Below the pieces are notes generated by a model that was not told the DNA's origin, made no database searches, and saw only the letters and a list, made by a program, of their open reading frames with translations. Of a stretch of 64,000 nucleotides of DNA, positions 62,240 through 64,000 are shown one piece after another. The DNA comes from Myrica gale. Taxonomy: Eukaryota; Streptophyta; Magnoliopsida; Fagales; Myricaceae. The position numbers were made by a program, and so were the translations under genes. Positions within the stretch are counted from its first letter, which is position 1. Each line of letters opens with the position of its first letter. Location: assembly GCA_963930655.1 (NCBI GenBank), contig OZ005607.1, positions 19,480,374 through 19,544,373 of the forward strand, written 5' to 3'.

Positions 62240-62385
62240 CCCTTGGCCACCAAAAGAAGTAATTTTTTTACCACTCACAATCTCCTGTATTAACACTCCA
62301 AAACTAAAGACGTCAAACTTGATTGAGAAATGCCCAAATATTGCATATTCTGGTGCCATATATCCACGGCATATAAATACCAATA
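62240..62385 (-). pseudogene. CRK kinase fragment: APE motif exon (unit 2)
   Basis: It reads [18 protein letters not shown] and then [14 protein letters not shown], with APE and the subdomain IX Asp intact. It is better preserved than the unit 1 copy. The LTR at 62433 cuts off upstream exons. Confidence 0.8.
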
Positions 62386-62432
62386 TGTTCATGTCATGTC
62401 CCTCATGCTCGTATGAATCTCTAAGTTCTCTT

Positions 62433-63743
62433 TGTAGTAACAGAGATGCATGTATGGGGAGATTACGACACGTTCTTATCCTATGGGTCTCAAGATTGTG
62501 ATAATATAATATAGAAAATCCAGCGAAAGTATTATTAAATAAATATTCATAAATAAGTAGGAAAAAATGGAAGTCAAGTTAGAAGAAGATTAGAGAGACA
62601 TTAACACAGAAGCCTGTCATAACTTAGATAACATAACGATACTCAGGAACAACATAAGAAGGGAAAACAAACAAACCAAGATGTTAGGGTTAGGGATTAG
62701 GGGATACAGCTCCTAGGCTAACAAAAGTAAGCCTACAAATAAATCTTTAACCTTATTGTACAGAAATATATACAAACACACCAAACGAACAAAAGAAAAC
62801 ATAAAACAACATCAATATTCAGGAGGAGTCTACGTCTGAGGAACCGGTGAGGTCGGTCTAGTCGATATGGCTGTGGTTTGCCGCTACGGGTCCGTTCTCC
62901 TGGGGAAACTACAGCGCCAGATCCTTCTGAATCAAGTAGGGCTGGGATTCCAGGATCACTTACAAGTCGTCGGTAACCAGGACTTGGATGTGGATGACCA
63001 GGACATGGGTGACAAGTTCTTGGGTAACAAAACAATCAAATATCGGCATAATCTGTCTTATAAAAGTGGATAAACAATGGGGTGAGAACTCAATAAGGGG
63101 GGATGGGGGCATGTGAATACAACCTTACAAACACTACATACATGTTTAATAAGCAGTTCATAAGTAAAAGAGAGTACCAGTGAAACGATATGCAGTCATG
63201 CATTATATAGTTTATAGCATATATAATGAAATAATGAAGAACGCAGTATGCAATGCAATGTTCTTGTTCGTTCCTTTAATGCATTTTCCTTTACAAATCC
63301 ACTTATTCACCCCTAGTGGCCAGGGTTGTGCGTCCAATGTCCCCTGCACTTTATAATATTCTTAGAAATTTCGTTGTCTTAGGACACAAGTAAAGACTTA
63401 TCTACCTTCTACTCCGGGGTCATCCTACTCGGTAGTGATGGTTGCACTCTCCAATAATCGGTATCGTCACCCCATATAAACTTTTTAATAGGTGTCATAT
63501 CCTTTATCCCATCAATGCCAAATGTCATGCAAATGCACTACAATATTCAAAAAATATATCTGTGAGTCCGAATATCAACCTAAGAGGGGGGTGAATTGGG
63601 GTTTCTCAAAACAATTATCCTTTTTTTTTTTATAAAAAACGCAGATCTGAATATTTAAAGCAATAATGACAAAATAAAAATAACTGAAAGCATTAAGTAT
63701 AAAAGTACGGAAGATAAATAGCACTGCAATTTTTAGATGGTTC
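62433..63743 (-). mobile_element. long LTR (third of three), interrupted
   Basis: It follows the other two LTRs closely from TGTAGTAACAGAG up to TTTTTAGATGGTTC, then similarity stops abruptly at 63744. Confidence 0.65.
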
Positions 63744-64000
63744 TGTTGTGATCGTAGGATCGTCGCAGCGGAAGTCAGGATCTTTGAAATCAGAGCAGCC
63801 CAAGCGTTCTGCCTCCTTCAGATCCACGCACACAGGTTTGAGCTGCGAAAAAATCTAGAGAGATAAAGAGGAAAGAGACTCTCTTTCTTGAAAAATGAAA
63901 TTCTCTCTCTCTCAACTGAATTCTGAGCTATTTATAATGGCTGGCTCAGAACCCAACTGTGCTATCGCGTGGGATCTTTAGGGATCTCAAATCTCGGCCG
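63744..64000. mobile_element. probable new LTR insertion, running off the window
   Basis: It begins TGTTGTGATCGTAGG exactly where the third LTR loses similarity to its sisters. It contains CGCAGCGGAAGTC and a pyrimidine-rich stretch, and looks like the start of a Copia-type LTR. The other end is outside the window. Confidence 0.45.

Overview
The window looks like nuclear DNA of a flowering plant, most likely a eudicot. It is AT-rich, has spliced genes with GT-AG introns, plant-specific families (two-DUF26 secreted proteins, cysteine-rich receptor-like kinase fragments, an ML-domain protein) and dense plant transposons (L1 LINE, Gypsy and Copia LTRs, hAT, MULE, Tourist). The species cannot be named from the sequence.

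Layout. 1-5850 is transposon debris: a Copia gag/LTR remnant, two hAT MITEs with perfect 8-bp target duplications, a probable SINE, and a 2.5-kb MULE-type element (perfect 9-bp duplication) with a hAT element nested inside. 6233-13794 (minus) is a seven-exon COX11 (cytochrome c oxidase copper chaperone) locus that appears dead. One exon is 1 nt short, the copper-binding CFCF motif reads CFWF, and a decayed 4.7-kb LINE sits 9 nt from a 3' splice site. A second, 172-bp LINE stub with a 10-bp duplication lies beside another splice site. 15595-15836 is a foldback MITE. About 16800-26439 is a nest of three related, very long LTRs (minus); two are solo LTRs with perfect 5-bp duplications (CATCA, ACGTG).

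29154-31656 (plus) is an apparently intact five-exon gene for a small multi-span membrane protein resembling the plant AGTRAP-like family. 33508-34009 is a MULE MITE with a perfect 9-bp duplication. 36911-41356 (minus) is an apparently intact four-exon gene for a secreted ML (MD-2-related lipid-recognition) protein, with a LINE stub in its second intron.

From 42078 to the end the window is a tandem array: LTR - unit 1 - LTR - unit 2 - LTR. The units carry cysteine-rich repeat secretory protein genes (plus) amid scattered exons of a dead cysteine-rich receptor-like kinase (minus) and old LINE endonuclease debris. One secretory gene (48929-49657) is intact. The copy at 58559-59287 has a stop in its signal peptide, and a third at 47563-47863 is a 3' fragment. 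The arrangement fits amplification by unequal crossing-over between LTRs. The third LTR is cut at 63744 by a new insertion that runs out of the window.

The working genes are therefore probably three: the AGTRAP-like membrane protein, the ML protein and one two-DUF26 secreted protein. They share no evident pathway. I found no operon, CRISPR array or structural RNA gene.
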